From: Acidobacteriota bacterium
GTDB taxonomy: Bacteria > Acidobacteriota > Thermoanaerobaculia > Multivoradales > SZUA-115
Assembly (NCBI GenBank): GCA_024277255.1
Contig: JAJRVQ010000015.1
Span: forward strand, 1 to 34,292
Direction: 5' to 3'
DNA: 34,292 bases
Positions 16,711 to 24,966 of the stretch are shown in pieces. The position numbers and the translations under genes are program-made. Positions within the stretch are counted from its first letter, which is position 1. Each line of letters opens with the position of its first letter. Under the pieces are notes generated by a model, which saw nothing but the letters and a program-made list of their open reading frames with translations, was not told the DNA's origin and did not search any database.

Positions 16711-17052
16711 ATGTCTGTTATCAGCGAGGAGAGCCCCAATCGAGAAAACCTCGCCCGCATCGCCGAGATGTTCCGCGTTTTTTCCGAGCCAACCCGGCTT
16801 GCCATTTTGCAGTTGCTGCGGGAGCAGCCGCTGTCGGTCAACGAATTGGTCGAGCGGTTGGAGACTTCTCAGGCCAATGTTTCCAAACAGTTGAAGACCC
16901 TCTACGAGGCCGATCTGCTGCATCGCAAGCAACAGGGCAACCAGGTGTTCTATTCGATCAAGGAGAAGATGGTCTACGAACTTTGCGCCATCGTCTGCGA
17001 CAAGCTCAACCGCTCGGCCCGCGCCAGCGCCGAGATTGTGTACCAGATTTAG
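16711..17052 (+). CDS. ArsR-family winged-helix transcriptional regulator
   Basis: 113 residues from ATG 16711. A winged helix-turn-helix is clear: MFRVFSEPTRLAILQLL (20-36), LSVNELVERL, the recognition helix TSQANVSKQLKTL (52-64) and a wing around RKQQGNQVFYSI. Family members are small repressors released by metals, sulfur species or other signals. There is no CxC motif in helix 3; two cysteines occur as C92-x3-C96 in the last helix, which could be a redox or metal sensor or chance. Next to it is the Tat-exported oxidoreductase (93 bases downstream) and, divergently, the NIPSNAP protein; both are possible targets. Confidence 0.9.
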   Translation: MSVISEESPNRENLARIAEMFRVFSEPTRLAILQLLREQPLSVNELVERLETSQANVSKQLKTLYEADLLHRKQQGNQVFYSIKEKMVYELCAIVCDKLNRSARASAEIVYQI

Positions 17053-17145
17053 CTTGCTCGCTGTCAGGAGAGGCAACGCGTCCCGTCATCGCGCCGTGGG
17101 GAAGGCTGGCCGGATGGTGCCGTGATCGGCAATATCACGATCACC

Positions 17146-18462
17146 ATGACTGATCACCCCGACTCCGACTCTGTTTCCCGACGCCGCTTCGTGCGCGATG
17201 GTGCCGCCGCGACAGCCGCCCTTTCCTGGATTCCGACCGCGGTTCACGCGGCACCGGACAACCGCATCAAGCTCGGTCTGGTCGGCTGCGGCGGACGCGG
17301 CACGGGCGCCGCCGCGCAGGCGATGAAGGCCGGGGATGACATCGATCTGGTGGCGGTCTGCGATGTGGAGCGGGCCAACGCGGAGCGCGCTGTGGCGCTG
17401 CTGACGAAGGAGAAGGCCGCTCAGGTCAAGGTGACGCCGGAACGGATTTTCTCCGGCTTCAACGATTTCAAACGTGTCATCGCCGAGGCGGATGTCGTCA
17501 TCCTGGCGACTTCGCCCGGGTTTCGGCCCCAGCATTTTGCCGAGGCGGTGCGCCAGGGGAAACACGTGTTCATGGAAAAGCCGGTGGCCACCGATGTCGC
17601 CGGCATCAAGCGCATTCTCGCCGCGGCCAAGGTGGCGAAAGAGAAGAATCTCAAGGTGGGAGTCGGCCTGCAGCGCCGTCACCAGCCAGCCTACCAGGAT
17701 ATCGTCAAGCGCATTCAAGACGGTGCCCTCGGCGACATCCAGTACCTCCGCGTGTTCTGGGACGGCTCCGCCCGTGCCGGACGGGAGCGCATGCCGGGGG
17801 AGACGGAACTGCAATACCAGATTCGCAACTGGTACTACTTCACCTGGCTGTCCGGCGATCACAATGTCGAGCAACACGTCCACAACCTCGACGTTGCCAA
17901 CTGGATCATGGGCGCCACTCCGGTTCGCGCCCAGGGCATGGGTGGTCGCGAAGTGCGCGACAAGCTCATCAACGGCCAGATTTTTGATCACCACTTCGTT
18001 GAATACGAGTATGCCGACGGCACCCGCATGTGGAGCCAGGCGCGGCAGATTCCGGGATGCTGGCGCCTGGTGGGCGAGCAGGTCAAAGGCCATCTCGGCG
18101 ACGCCAGCCTGGGCGCCCGCAGGTTCGCCATCACCGGGCCCCGGGCGCACACCGCCAACCTGCGCACCGGCGAGGACGGCCACCAGTTGGAGCACTACCC
18201 TTTATTCGAAGCCATCCGCAAAGACCTCCCCTACAACGAGGCGGAGCATGGCGCCAACGCCACCATGACCGCCATCCTCGGGCGCATGAGCAACTACTCG
18301 GGCCAGATGGTGACCTGGGAGGAGGCCATGGCCAGCGACATGAAGCTGGTGCCCGACGACCTCGCCGATTTCAACTCCGAGCCCCCGGTGAAACCCGACG
18401 CCGACGGTCGCTATCCGGTTGCCGTTCCCGGTGTCTCCAAACCCTGCGAGGTGTGGTATTGA
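17146..18462 (+). CDS. Tat-exported Gfo/Idh/MocA-family oxidoreductase
   Basis: 438 residues from ATG 17146; the GTG 24 bases earlier would only add an odd tail. A twin-arginine signal (SRRRFVR, 11-17, then an Ala-rich hydrophobic part ending VHAA) shows that it is exported folded with its cofactor. The NAD(P)-binding fold has GLVGCGGRG (44-52) and EKP (144-146); the C-terminal sheet domain has GDHNVEQHVHNLDVANW. Gfo/Idh/MocA enzymes act on sugars and sugar-like alcohols; exported members are, as I recall, numerous in Verrucomicrobia and Planctomycetes. The substrate is not evident. It follows the ArsR gene on the same strand and converges on the glycosyltransferase gene with a 34-base gap. 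Confidence 0.93.
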   Translation: MTDHPDSDSVSRRRFVRDGAAATAALSWIPTAVHAAPDNRIKLGLVGCGGRGTGAAAQAMKAGDDIDLVAVCDVERANAERAVALLTKEKAAQVKVTPERIFSGFNDFKRVIAEADVVILATSPGFRPQHFAEAVRQGKHVFMEKPVATDVAGIKRILAAAKVAKEKNLKVGVGLQRRHQPAYQDIVKRIQDGALGDIQYLRVFWDGSARAGRERMPGETELQYQIRNWYYFTWLSGDHNVEQHVHNLDVANWIMGATPVRAQGMGGREVRDKLINGQIFDHHFVEYEYADGTRMWSQARQIPGCWRLVGEQVKGHLGDASLGARRFAITGPRAHTANLRTGEDGHQLEHYPLFEAIRKDLPYNEAEHGANATMTAILGRMSNYSGQMVTWEEAMASDMKLVPDDLADFNSEPPVKPDADGRYPVAVPGVSKPCEVWY

Positions 18463-18496
18463 GAAGCCCGAAGCGACCCGTCCTCTCGGATTCGCG

Positions 18497-20080
18497 TCAG
18501 CGTTGAAACACCGGGTCGCTCAGCAGTGTTGCCACCCGCCAAAGTATACACACGGCGATGACGCCATGCATGGTGAAGAATATGCGCGTCGCCCACGGCC
18601 CCAGGCTGGTGCGCTGGAGCTGGCGGCGGAAGCGCTCGGCGATCCACAGCAGCGTCACCGCCAGTGGCAGGTAGAGCGACAGCAGAAAACGGTCGCCGCG
18701 ACCGATGGGTTCATAGAAGCCGTAGGCGAGCGCTGACACCGCGAACACGCCGACGGCGAACAGCAGCATCCAGCGGGCGCTTTCCGGTCCCACCGGCCAC
18801 ACCCAGCGATCGCCCTGGCGCTTTGCCCAGAACCGCATCGCCGCCATCACCGCGAACATCACGCCGAATCCGCCGAGCAGCCAACCACGAAACGGCAGCA
18901 ACTCGCGGCCACTCTTGCGCCACTCTTTTGGCGCGAAAAAGTCACGCAGTTTTCGCGTCGTGCCGTGGCGCAGTCGCTCGATCACTTCTTCCCGCGAATG
19001 ACTGCGCAGATAGTTCATCGCCGACGGCTTTTCGGTGTCGGGTAACTGGGAAAGTGTTTCGGCGTTTGAGTAGCGCCGCATGAAATCAGCCCCCTGCCGG
19101 AAGTCATCCATCCACATCCAATACCCAGGGTAACTGTGAAAGGGCGAGCCAAAGGCGTCGTCGGCGTAGCTCAGGCGCGCGCCGGTCGCCGCCAGGAAGG
19201 TCATCGCCATTACTGCCAACCCGATGAAGTGGTTTGGGGTGCTCCAGCGGTCGTCCGCCATTGCCGAAGCGAACTCCCCGGTTTTGACCAGACGCCGCTG
19301 GTGCCACCACTCGAATCCGCAGCGCAGCAAGGTGACGCCGACGAACACCAGCAGGAAGGGTTGGATGGAGGTCTTGGCGAGGTAGGCGAGGCCAAGCAGC
19401 AGACCGAGCGCCCCGTAGATCCACAGCGAATTGCGCCGCAACAGCGACAGCGCGCACACCCAACTGAGGAAAAACAGGGTGTAGTAGAGGGATTCGGGCT
19501 GGAAATAGATGGCCCGCGGCAGCACCGCCCCGAGTCCCCCGGCGAGCAGCAGGGAGATCGCCGTGGGAATGGAAAAAGTCCGCGCCGCGATCAGCCCGAG
19601 CCCCACCATGAACGCGGCGGTGAAGATGAGGTTGAACCACTTGCCGCGCTCGAAAAAGACCTCGTGATCGTCGCTGGCGAAGCGCGCGGCGACCCATGGC
19701 CACAGCGGATTGACGACGCCGTCGGTGTAGTGGGGAAAGGATCGCCACAGCGCTGCGGTGACGCTTTCGCTCGGACCGATGGGCTGCTGCTCGCGCTCCA
19801 GGCTGCGCTGCGACATGACGATATTGTGCTGCTGATCCCAGTTGAGCCGGTCGCGGTTGGCTTGGTGAATCAGGTGGGTGCCGAGGAAAAAATAGAGCCA
19901 GACATAGAACAGGAGAAACACCCCGAAACCGGCCCACGACCGCCGACTGTGCGCGAGGCGCGGCGGCTGTCGCCCCGCTCCACCGTCCTTCCGGGCGGCT
20001 GTGGCGACCGCCGCCGCGACCGGGTTCAGGGGTGGCTCGGAGCGGCTGGAACGTGGTCTCTGTCCTGGCTGGTTTCTCAT
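18497..20080 (-). CDS. Polytopic membrane protein, GT-C/GT39-like glycosyltransferase
   Basis: 527 residues with a basic, disordered N-terminus (1-47) and about ten hydrophobic helices. The first helix (GFGVFLLFYVWLYFFLG) is followed by a polar outer loop containing DQQH and later FFERGKWFN, the general layout of lipid-linked sugar transferases of the ArnT/PMT type, which use an Asp in this first loop. No family signature is unmistakable, so this remains a fold-level call. It starts one base after the stop of the upstream 142-residue gene, so they are probably co-transcribed. Confidence 0.65.
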   Translation of the reverse strand: MRNQPGQRPRSSRSEPPLNPVAAAVATAARKDGGAGRQPPRLAHSRRSWAGFGVFLLFYVWLYFFLGTHLIHQANRDRLNWDQQHNIVMSQRSLEREQQPIGPSESVTAALWRSFPHYTDGVVNPLWPWVAARFASDDHEVFFERGKWFNLIFTAAFMVGLGLIAARTFSIPTAISLLLAGGLGAVLPRAIYFQPESLYYTLFFLSWVCALSLLRRNSLWIYGALGLLLGLAYLAKTSIQPFLLVFVGVTLLRCGFEWWHQRRLVKTGEFASAMADDRWSTPNHFIGLAVMAMTFLAATGARLSYADDAFGSPFHSYPGYWMWMDDFRQGADFMRRYSNAETLSQLPDTEKPSAMNYLRSHSREEVIERLRHGTTRKLRDFFAPKEWRKSGRELLPFRGWLLGGFGVMFAVMAAMRFWAKRQGDRWVWPVGPESARWMLLFAVGVFAVSALAYGFYEPIGRGDRFLLSLYLPLAVTLLWIAERFRRQLQRTSLGPWATRIFFTMHGVIAVCILWRVATLLSDPVFQR

Positions 20081-20081
20081 T

Positions 20082-20510
20082 TCACAGGCCTGACTCGAAC
20101 TCTCCGCGCTCTCTGTCGAGGCGTTTGTCGGACTCCGCCAGCAGCGCCTCGGAACGCCGAAACTCCAGCAGAGCGGGCGCCTTGGCGGCGTCGGCGCGGG
20201 ATTCCGCGGTCACGAACAAATCGACGCGCCCGGCTTCCACGCCGGGGAAATCGGCCAGTCTTTCCGGCGTCCGCGTTTGAAAAATCAGGTGCTTGGGACG
20301 GAACCATCGGCTCACCCACATCAATCGGCTGACCTCCAGATAGGTAAAATGGACCGTTTGCGCCGGTGTTTTGCGAAACGCGCGGTCCTTCTCATCAAAC
20401 ACCAACTCCACCCCGTCGCGACCGAGGCGAAGGCAGCCCTCCACGTGCTCGTAGCCGAGGGCATCGCGCGCGGAATTTTCGAAATAGATTGCCAGCTCCT
20501 CGCCGATCAT
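20082..20510 (-). CDS. Uncharacterised 142-residue protein
   Basis: Begins MIGEELAIYFENSARDALGY from ATG 20510 and has no signal peptide or membrane helix. The middle alternates hydrophobic and polar residues (VELVFDEKDRAFRKTPAQTV, FRPKHLIFQTRTPERL), suggesting a beta-rich module, perhaps PH-like, which then passes into a charged helical C-terminus (SEALLAESDKRLDRERGEFE). Not recognised. Its tight spacing to the glycosyltransferase gene (one base) suggests a shared job. Confidence 0.7.
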   Translation of the reverse strand: MIGEELAIYFENSARDALGYEHVEGCLRLGRDGVELVFDEKDRAFRKTPAQTVHFTYLEVSRLMWVSRWFRPKHLIFQTRTPERLADFPGVEAGRVDLFVTAESRADAAKAPALLEFRRSEALLAESDKRLDRERGEFESGL

Positions 20511-20567
20511 GCGGCGAGCACCCTACGGTGGTCCGCCCGTGTTGACAACCGCTCGCCGGGAAAAGGC

Positions 20568-20852
20568 TCAGCCCTTGCGGCCAATCCGCCCGATTAAGCC
20601 CAGTATGGCCACGAAAAGCGCGCCGCCGAGGATGGACCAGACGATGGGGAAGGGAGTGCCGCCGATGTTGACCGCAAAAATTTCCGGCAGACCCATCTTG
20701 CGCGCCAGCCACATGCCGAGCAGGGCGCCGATGAAGCCGATGACGATGGAAACCAGGCAGCCGCCTCTGGTGACGCCGCCGCCGATGGCCCGCCCGATGG
20801 AACCGCAGACGCCCGAAATGACCAACAGAATGAGAAGATCGAAAAAGCTCAT
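20568..20852 (-). CDS. GlsB/YeaQ/YmgE-family small membrane protein
   Basis: 94 residues with three hydrophobic helices separated by glycine-rich turns (GRAIGGGVTRGG, then IVIGFIGALLGMWLARKMG, and PIVWSILGGALFVAILGLIG). This is the pattern of the transglycosylase-associated YeaQ/YmgE family, which is often stress-induced; its biochemical role is not established. Same strand as the two genes that follow, 57 bases before the 142-residue gene. Confidence 0.85.
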   Translation of the reverse strand: MSFFDLLILLVISGVCGSIGRAIGGGVTRGGCLVSIVIGFIGALLGMWLARKMGLPEIFAVNIGGTPFPIVWSILGGALFVAILGLIGRIGRKG

Positions 20853-20969
20853 GCCACGAGGTTATCGCGGTAGGTCGAGGCATGGCAAGGAGCAAGTTGG
20901 CCAAATCGGGTGCGAGTTTCGGGAACTCGGACTAAGGTCGGCTCAGCACACCGGCCCCGGCCTTTCCCC

Positions 20970-22292
20970 ATGAAATACGCTCCCATTGATCCCCGCTTGT
21001 TCGTCGAAAACCGCCGCCGCCTCGCCGCGGAGTTGCCGCCGGGGAGTGTCGCCGTCGTTCACTCTGCCGACGTGCCCTGGACCTGCGCCGACGGCGCGAT
21101 GAAATTTTTTCAGAACAGCGACATGCTCTACCTGAGCGGCGTCGATCAGGAGGAATCGACGCTGATTCTCCATCCGGACGCCGCCGATCCAGCCGAGCGC
21201 GAGATGCTGTTTCTCAAGGAAACCTCGGAAAAAATCGCCATCTGGGAGGGGCAGAAACTCACCAGGAAATCCGCCACCACGGTTTCCGGCATCGAGAACG
21301 TGCAATGGACTGACCGCTTTGATCCCGTTGTCCGCCGCCTGGTGCCGAAAGCCGAGCGGCTGTTCCTCAATCACAACGAGCATGCCCGCGCCGCCTCGAT
21401 CGCGGTGACTCCCGACGACCGCTTTCGCCAGCGCATGCAGTTGCTCCACCCGGAGATCCGCTGCGAGCGGCTCGCACCGCTGCTCACGCGGCTGCGGGTG
21501 GTGAAATCTGAAATCGAGATCGCCCAACTTCAGCGGGCCTGTGACATCACCGGCGACGGCTTCCGGCGCACGCTCGGGTTCATCCGCCCGGGGGTGATGG
21601 AATATGAGATCGAGGCCGAGTTGCTACATGAGTTCGTGCGCCAGGGATCGCGCGGCTTCGCCTACGAACCCATCGTCGCCGGTGGCGCCAGCGCCTGCGT
21701 GCTGCACTATCTCGACAACGATCAGCCCTGCCGCGACGGCGACCTGCTGCTCATGGATGTCGCCGCCGAGTATGCCAACTACAACGCCGACCTGACCCGC
21801 ACCGTGCCGGTGAACGGTCGCTACACCGATCGTCAGCGGGACGTCTACAACGCCGTGCTGCGGGTGTTCCGCGCCTGCATCGACGAACTCGCCCGACCCG
21901 GGGTGAAGATCCGCGAGGAATACCACAAGTGGACCGCCCGCCTGGTCGAGGATGAGCTGATTGGTCTCGGCCTGCTCGATGCCAGTGCCGTCGCCAAAGA
22001 GCGGGAGGATGAGGATCTGCCGGAGGAGAAGCGTCTCTACCGCAAGTATTTCATGCACGGCGTCTCCCACAGTCTTGGCCTCGACGTCCACGACGTCACC
22101 CCGCCCGACGCCGAGTTTGTAGAGGACATGGTCATCACCGTCGAGCCCGGCATCTACCTGCGCGAGGAGGGTTTCGGCGTGCGCCTGGAAAACGACATCG
22201 TGATCAAAGCCTCCGGCAACATCGATCTCATGGCCGACATTCCCATCGAGGTCGATGAAATCGAGGCGCTGATGGCGGCGTCGCGCGGGTAA
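20970..22292 (+). CDS. pepP: Xaa-Pro aminopeptidase (aminopeptidase P, M24B)
   Basis: 440 residues from ATG 20970, close to E. coli PepP. It removes an N-terminal residue that precedes proline, using two divalent metal ions. The N-terminal AMP_N domain (about 8-140) is followed by the pita-bread domain. All five metal ligands are present: Asp263 and Asp274 (MDVAAEYANYNADLT), His367 (in HGVSHSLGLDVHD, with His363 and His374 nearby), Glu392 (TVEPGIY) and Glu407 (LENDIVI). The frame is open to 20910, but ATG 20970 gives the family-like N-terminus. It is divergent from the GlsB gene. Confidence 0.95.
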   Translation: MKYAPIDPRLFVENRRRLAAELPPGSVAVVHSADVPWTCADGAMKFFQNSDMLYLSGVDQEESTLILHPDAADPAEREMLFLKETSEKIAIWEGQKLTRKSATTVSGIENVQWTDRFDPVVRRLVPKAERLFLNHNEHARAASIAVTPDDRFRQRMQLLHPEIRCERLAPLLTRLRVVKSEIEIAQLQRACDITGDGFRRTLGFIRPGVMEYEIEAELLHEFVRQGSRGFAYEPIVAGGASACVLHYLDNDQPCRDGDLLLMDVAAEYANYNADLTRTVPVNGRYTDRQRDVYNAVLRVFRACIDELARPGVKIREEYHKWTARLVEDELIGLGLLDASAVAKEREDEDLPEEKRLYRKYFMHGVSHSLGLDVHDVTPPDAEFVEDMVITVEPGIYLREEGFGVRLENDIVIKASGNIDLMADIPIEVDEIEALMAASRG

Positions 22293-22328
22293 GGCCGTCG
22301 CACAAACTGCTGCGACCAATTTAGCGGT

Positions 22329-22410
22329 TGTAGCTGGCCTCAGTGAGGCCGGAAAGCGCTTTCTTTCACACCCTCCCGCCATCCAACCGGGGTCACTGAC
22401 CCCGGCTACA
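22329..22410. repeat. Inverted pair of related hairpin repeats between convergent genes
   Basis: 22329-22352 holds a hairpin GGCCTCA-G-TGAGGCC, and 22387-22410 holds CCGGGGTCA-C-TGACCCCGG. Read on opposite strands the two 24-base units share TGTAGC, then GG, TCAGTGA, then CCGG, and differ at four paired stem positions in a compensatory way. A third palindrome, GAAAGCGCTTTC, lies at 22352-22363. The spacer may also end transcription of both flanking genes. Confidence 0.7.
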
Positions 22411-22440
22411 GGTGCGCGGCCTCGCGCTTTCGGCACTTCG

Positions 22441-23256
22441 TCAGCGGTCGCCGACCAGCTCTTCGATCGCCGGAAACGAATTCACCAGCGCCTGGTCGTT
22501 GTCCGCGAGCGTCGCGGTCTCGACGGTCCAGGTTTTTCGGTTCACTCCCTCCAGGGTGACTCGCTCCTCGTCGCGTTGGACAAAGCGGGCGAACAGGGGA
22601 GTGCCCTTCTTGTTTTTCCACTCGCGAAATCCCCGCTTGCGTAGTTCCGCTTTGCGTTCCTCGACACTGGCGATCAGAGGCATGACGACGGATTTAAGCT
22701 GATTGAAATAGGTCACCGGTTTGCCGGGGGTATATCCGGTGATCTCCCGCACCACCTCGCCCTCGGGATTGAATACGAGTAGGTTTGGGTAGCCCCTCAC
22801 CTTGAATTGCTCTTTCCACCGGCGCTGCGACATCGGTGCGTCGGTGCGGTTGCGCGGATAGTTGAGGTAGCAGATCACGACTTGCTCCTTGGCGAACTCG
22901 TTGAAGGATTTGGTCGAGAAAACCTCCTCGCTGAGCTTCAGGCACTTGGCGTTCCAGTCAGCGGTGAACAGCAGCAGCAGGGGACGCTGGAGGCGCTGCG
23001 CCAGAGCGAAAGCGACGTGGGGGTTGGCCTCCCAGATGGCGCTGTCGGGGTCTTCCGGCCGCACCGGCACCCGCCGCAGGGTAAAGCCCTCGAGGATGGT
23101 GCTTCGCGCCTGCTCCTCGCCCAGTGTGGTGTCGTCCCCTGACTGGCCCGGTTTGGGAGTCGTTGGCGATTCCTGCCCCAGCACCGCGCCGAACCCCGCG
23201 ACAGCAATCAGGCCGCCGAGAATCCACCGCTGCGTCCATGTCGGAGGCCGTTTCAT
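22441..23256 (-). CDS. Exported or membrane-anchored thioredoxin-fold protein with SHD1-like domain
   Basis: 271 residues from ATG 23256. A hydrophobic N-terminal helix (11-27) acts as signal or anchor. Residues 75-195 are a thioredoxin fold of the DUF255/Thioredoxin_7 kind: LLLLFTADWNAKC, then the cis-Pro loop GYPNLLVF (Pro157). The active site is WNAKC (101-105) rather than WCxxC, so only the second cysteine is present and an ordinary dithiol reaction is not possible. The C-terminal part (210-258: FREWKNKKGT, EERVTLEGVNRKTWTVETAT, DNDQALV) matches my memory of the SLA1-homology (SHD1) domain seen in PVC bacteria. The precise role is unknown. Confidence 0.8.
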   Translation of the reverse strand: MKRPPTWTQRWILGGLIAVAGFGAVLGQESPTTPKPGQSGDDTTLGEEQARSTILEGFTLRRVPVRPEDPDSAIWEANPHVAFALAQRLQRPLLLLFTADWNAKCLKLSEEVFSTKSFNEFAKEQVVICYLNYPRNRTDAPMSQRRWKEQFKVRGYPNLLVFNPEGEVVREITGYTPGKPVTYFNQLKSVVMPLIASVEERKAELRKRGFREWKNKKGTPLFARFVQRDEERVTLEGVNRKTWTVETATLADNDQALVNSFPAIEELVGDR

Positions 23257-23314
23257 GCGACCATAGCATAGGCGCAATCGAAGCTGAGGGAAAGTCCGCG
23301 CCACGGCGTTTCAG

Positions 23315-23343
23315 TTGACAGGAAACCGCCCGCCAGTTAGAGA
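23315..23343 (+). promoter_or_regulatory. Candidate promoter of the antiporter operon
   Basis: TTGACA (23315-23320), a 17-base spacer, and TAGAGA (23338-23343). The -35 is perfect, the -10 moderate. It lies 68 bases before the mrpE start and opposite to the divergent thioredoxin-like gene. Confidence 0.45.
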
Positions 23344-23410
23344 GGTTTCTCCCGCACCCGGTCGCAACGGCCCGGCCCGGAGGCGGTTCGGAACACGCCA
23401 GCCGCCATCC

Positions 23411-23965
23411 ATGCTATACCGCGTCCTCATTTTTTCCCTGCTGATGGCGACCTGGATGGTGCTGTCCGGGTTATTTGCCCCCTTCCTCCTCACTCTGGGG
23501 GTGTTGTCGGCCGGTTTCGTCACCTGGATCTCGTCGGACCTGCTGTTCGAAGACCGCGCCACTGGTGTTGGCCGACGCTTCGCTCAGGCGTGGCGCCTGG
23601 TCGGCTACCTGCGCTGGCTGCTGTGGCAGGTGATTTTGTCGAATCTCAACCTCCTCAAACTCGCGCTCACTCCGTCCGGTTTTCGCAGGGTGCGGCCGCG
23701 CATCGTCAAATACCGCACCGCGTTGCGCGGCGATTTCGAAAAATTTCTGCTCGCCAACTCCATCACCCTGACGCCGGGGACGATTACCATCAAGATCCTC
23801 GGCGACGATCTTTACATCCACGCCATCAGCGCTTTCGCGGCCGAGGGTCTGGACGGCGAAATGGAGCGCCGCATCGCCGCCGTTTTTGCCGAGTCCGGAA
23901 CCAGCGCAACCACCGAGAGCAGGGAACCCACCGAACCGGAGGCCAGCGGGAAACAGGACGAATGA
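23411..23965 (+). CDS. mrpE: Na+/H+ antiporter subunit E (MrpE/MnhE, MbhA-like)
   Basis: 184 residues from ATG 23411; the open frame back to 23315 is non-coding in character. Two hydrophobic helices at the N-terminus (LIFSLLMATWMVLSGLFAPF, LLTLGVLSAGFVTWI) are followed by the cytoplasmic module with SNLNLLKLALTP and the family stretch SITLTPGTITIKI. MrpE is a structural subunit of multisubunit cation/proton antiporters. The C-terminal 25 residues are a charged tail. First gene of the ten-gene operon; its stop overlaps mrpF by 4 bases (ATGA). Confidence 0.93.
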   Translation: MLYRVLIFSLLMATWMVLSGLFAPFLLTLGVLSAGFVTWISSDLLFEDRATGVGRRFAQAWRLVGYLRWLLWQVILSNLNLLKLALTPSGFRRVRPRIVKYRTALRGDFEKFLLANSITLTPGTITIKILGDDLYIHAISAFAAEGLDGEMERRIAAVFAESGTSATTESREPTEPEASGKQDE

Positions 23966-24291
23966 CGGGCGGTTTCGGAACCATCGCCGTGGTCACCGGC
24001 ATCGTGCTGCTGCTGCTGATGGCGCCGGCCTTCTACCGCATTGTGGTGGGGCCGACCGCCATCGACCGCATCGTCGCCGCCAACATCATCGGCACCAAGA
24101 CCGCTGTGCTGCTCGTCGTCATCGGCATCGCCTTCGAGCGGGTCGACATGTTCGTCGACTTTGCCCTCGCCTACGCGCTGCTCAATTTCATGGGCTCGCT
24201 GGCGGCCGCCCGTTACCTCCACAAAACCCCGCCGGCGGCGGGCAAGGCGGAACCCCTCGAACCGGAGAAATCCCCCAACCGCACCCCATGA
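23962..24291 (+). CDS. mrpF: Na+/H+ antiporter subunit F (MrpF/MnhF, MbhB-like)
   Basis: 109 residues from ATG 23962. Three helices with the family core YRIVVGPTAIDRIVAANIIG and the conserved Asp in VDMFVDFALAYALLNF; the C-terminus is a short hydrophilic tail with Pro and Lys. It overlaps mrpE and mrpG by 4 bases on each side, so translation of the three is coupled. Confidence 0.94.
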   Translation: MTGGFGTIAVVTGIVLLLLMAPAFYRIVVGPTAIDRIVAANIIGTKTAVLLVVIGIAFERVDMFVDFALAYALLNFMGSLAAARYLHKTPPAAGKAEPLEPEKSPNRTP

Positions 24292-24656
24292 CTCTGTTCG
24301 TCGATTTGCTCAGCATTGCCCTGATCGCGTCCGGCCTGGTGTTTTTCCTCGGCGCGGCGGTGGGGATCGTGCGCTTTCCCGATTTCTACACGCGCATGCA
24401 CGCGGCGGGCAAGGGCGACACGCTCTCCAGCCTGCTGGTGGTGCTCGGCCTCGCCATCCACGGCTTTCATCACTACGACGGCATGATCGATTTCATCGTG
24501 TTCATGAAACTGATGGCCATCTGCGCCTTCATCATGCTCACCAGCCCGACCAGCACCCACGCCCTGATGGACGCCGGCTACGAGGACGGCATCGAGCCCG
24601 TCATCGACAAAGAAGGCGGCAACGCCCTCGCCACCCGCGAGTCCGACAGCAACTGA
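24288..24656 (+). CDS. mrpG: Na+/H+ antiporter subunit G (MrpG/MnhG, MbhC-like)
   Basis: 122 residues from ATG 24288, overlapping mrpF by ATGA. Three helices; the family motif GIVRFPDFYTRMHAAGKGDT is complete. The C-terminal 30 residues (TSTHALMDAGYEDGIEPVID and on) are hydrophilic. A membrane subunit of the antiporter with no known catalytic residue of its own. Confidence 0.95.
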   Translation: MTLFVDLLSIALIASGLVFFLGAAVGIVRFPDFYTRMHAAGKGDTLSSLLVVLGLAIHGFHHYDGMIDFIVFMKLMAICAFIMLTSPTSTHALMDAGYEDGIEPVIDKEGGNALATRESDSN

Positions 24657-24666
24657 TCCGCCTCCC

Positions 24667-24912
24667 ATGATCGTTCCCTTCGACATCATCATCCTCATCT
24701 TCCTGGTCATCACCGCGGTGATCAGCCTGCGCGTGCGTGACCTGCTCGGAGCCGCCATGGTGCTGGGGGTGTACAGCTTTCTCATCTGTCTGTTGTGGGC
24801 GGAGATGGGCGCGGTCGATGTCGCCTTCACCGAGGCCGCCGTGGGTGCCGGTGTCAGCACCGTGTTCATGATCGCCACCATCTATCACACCCGCCGCCGG
24901 TCCTCGGACTGA
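24667..24912 (+). CDS. DUF4040 / MbhD-like antiporter subunit (equivalent to part of the MrpA C-terminus)
   Basis: 81 residues from ATG 24667, three hydrophobic helices. The stretches VRDLLGAAMVLGVYSFL and DVAFTEAAVGAGVSTVFMIA correspond to the DUF4040 segment that in canonical Mrp systems forms part of the MrpA C-terminus and in Mbh-type complexes is the separate MbhD. Here it is a gene of its own, 10 bases after mrpG, which is one reason to place the system in the Mbh-like group. Confidence 0.88.
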   Translation: MIVPFDIIILIFLVITAVISLRVRDLLGAAMVLGVYSFLICLLWAEMGAVDVAFTEAAVGAGVSTVFMIATIYHTRRRSSD

Positions 24913-24966
24913 TTGACGAATCGAGGCACGCGAAAATCCCATGCTCACCCCCCCGCAACACCTGTC

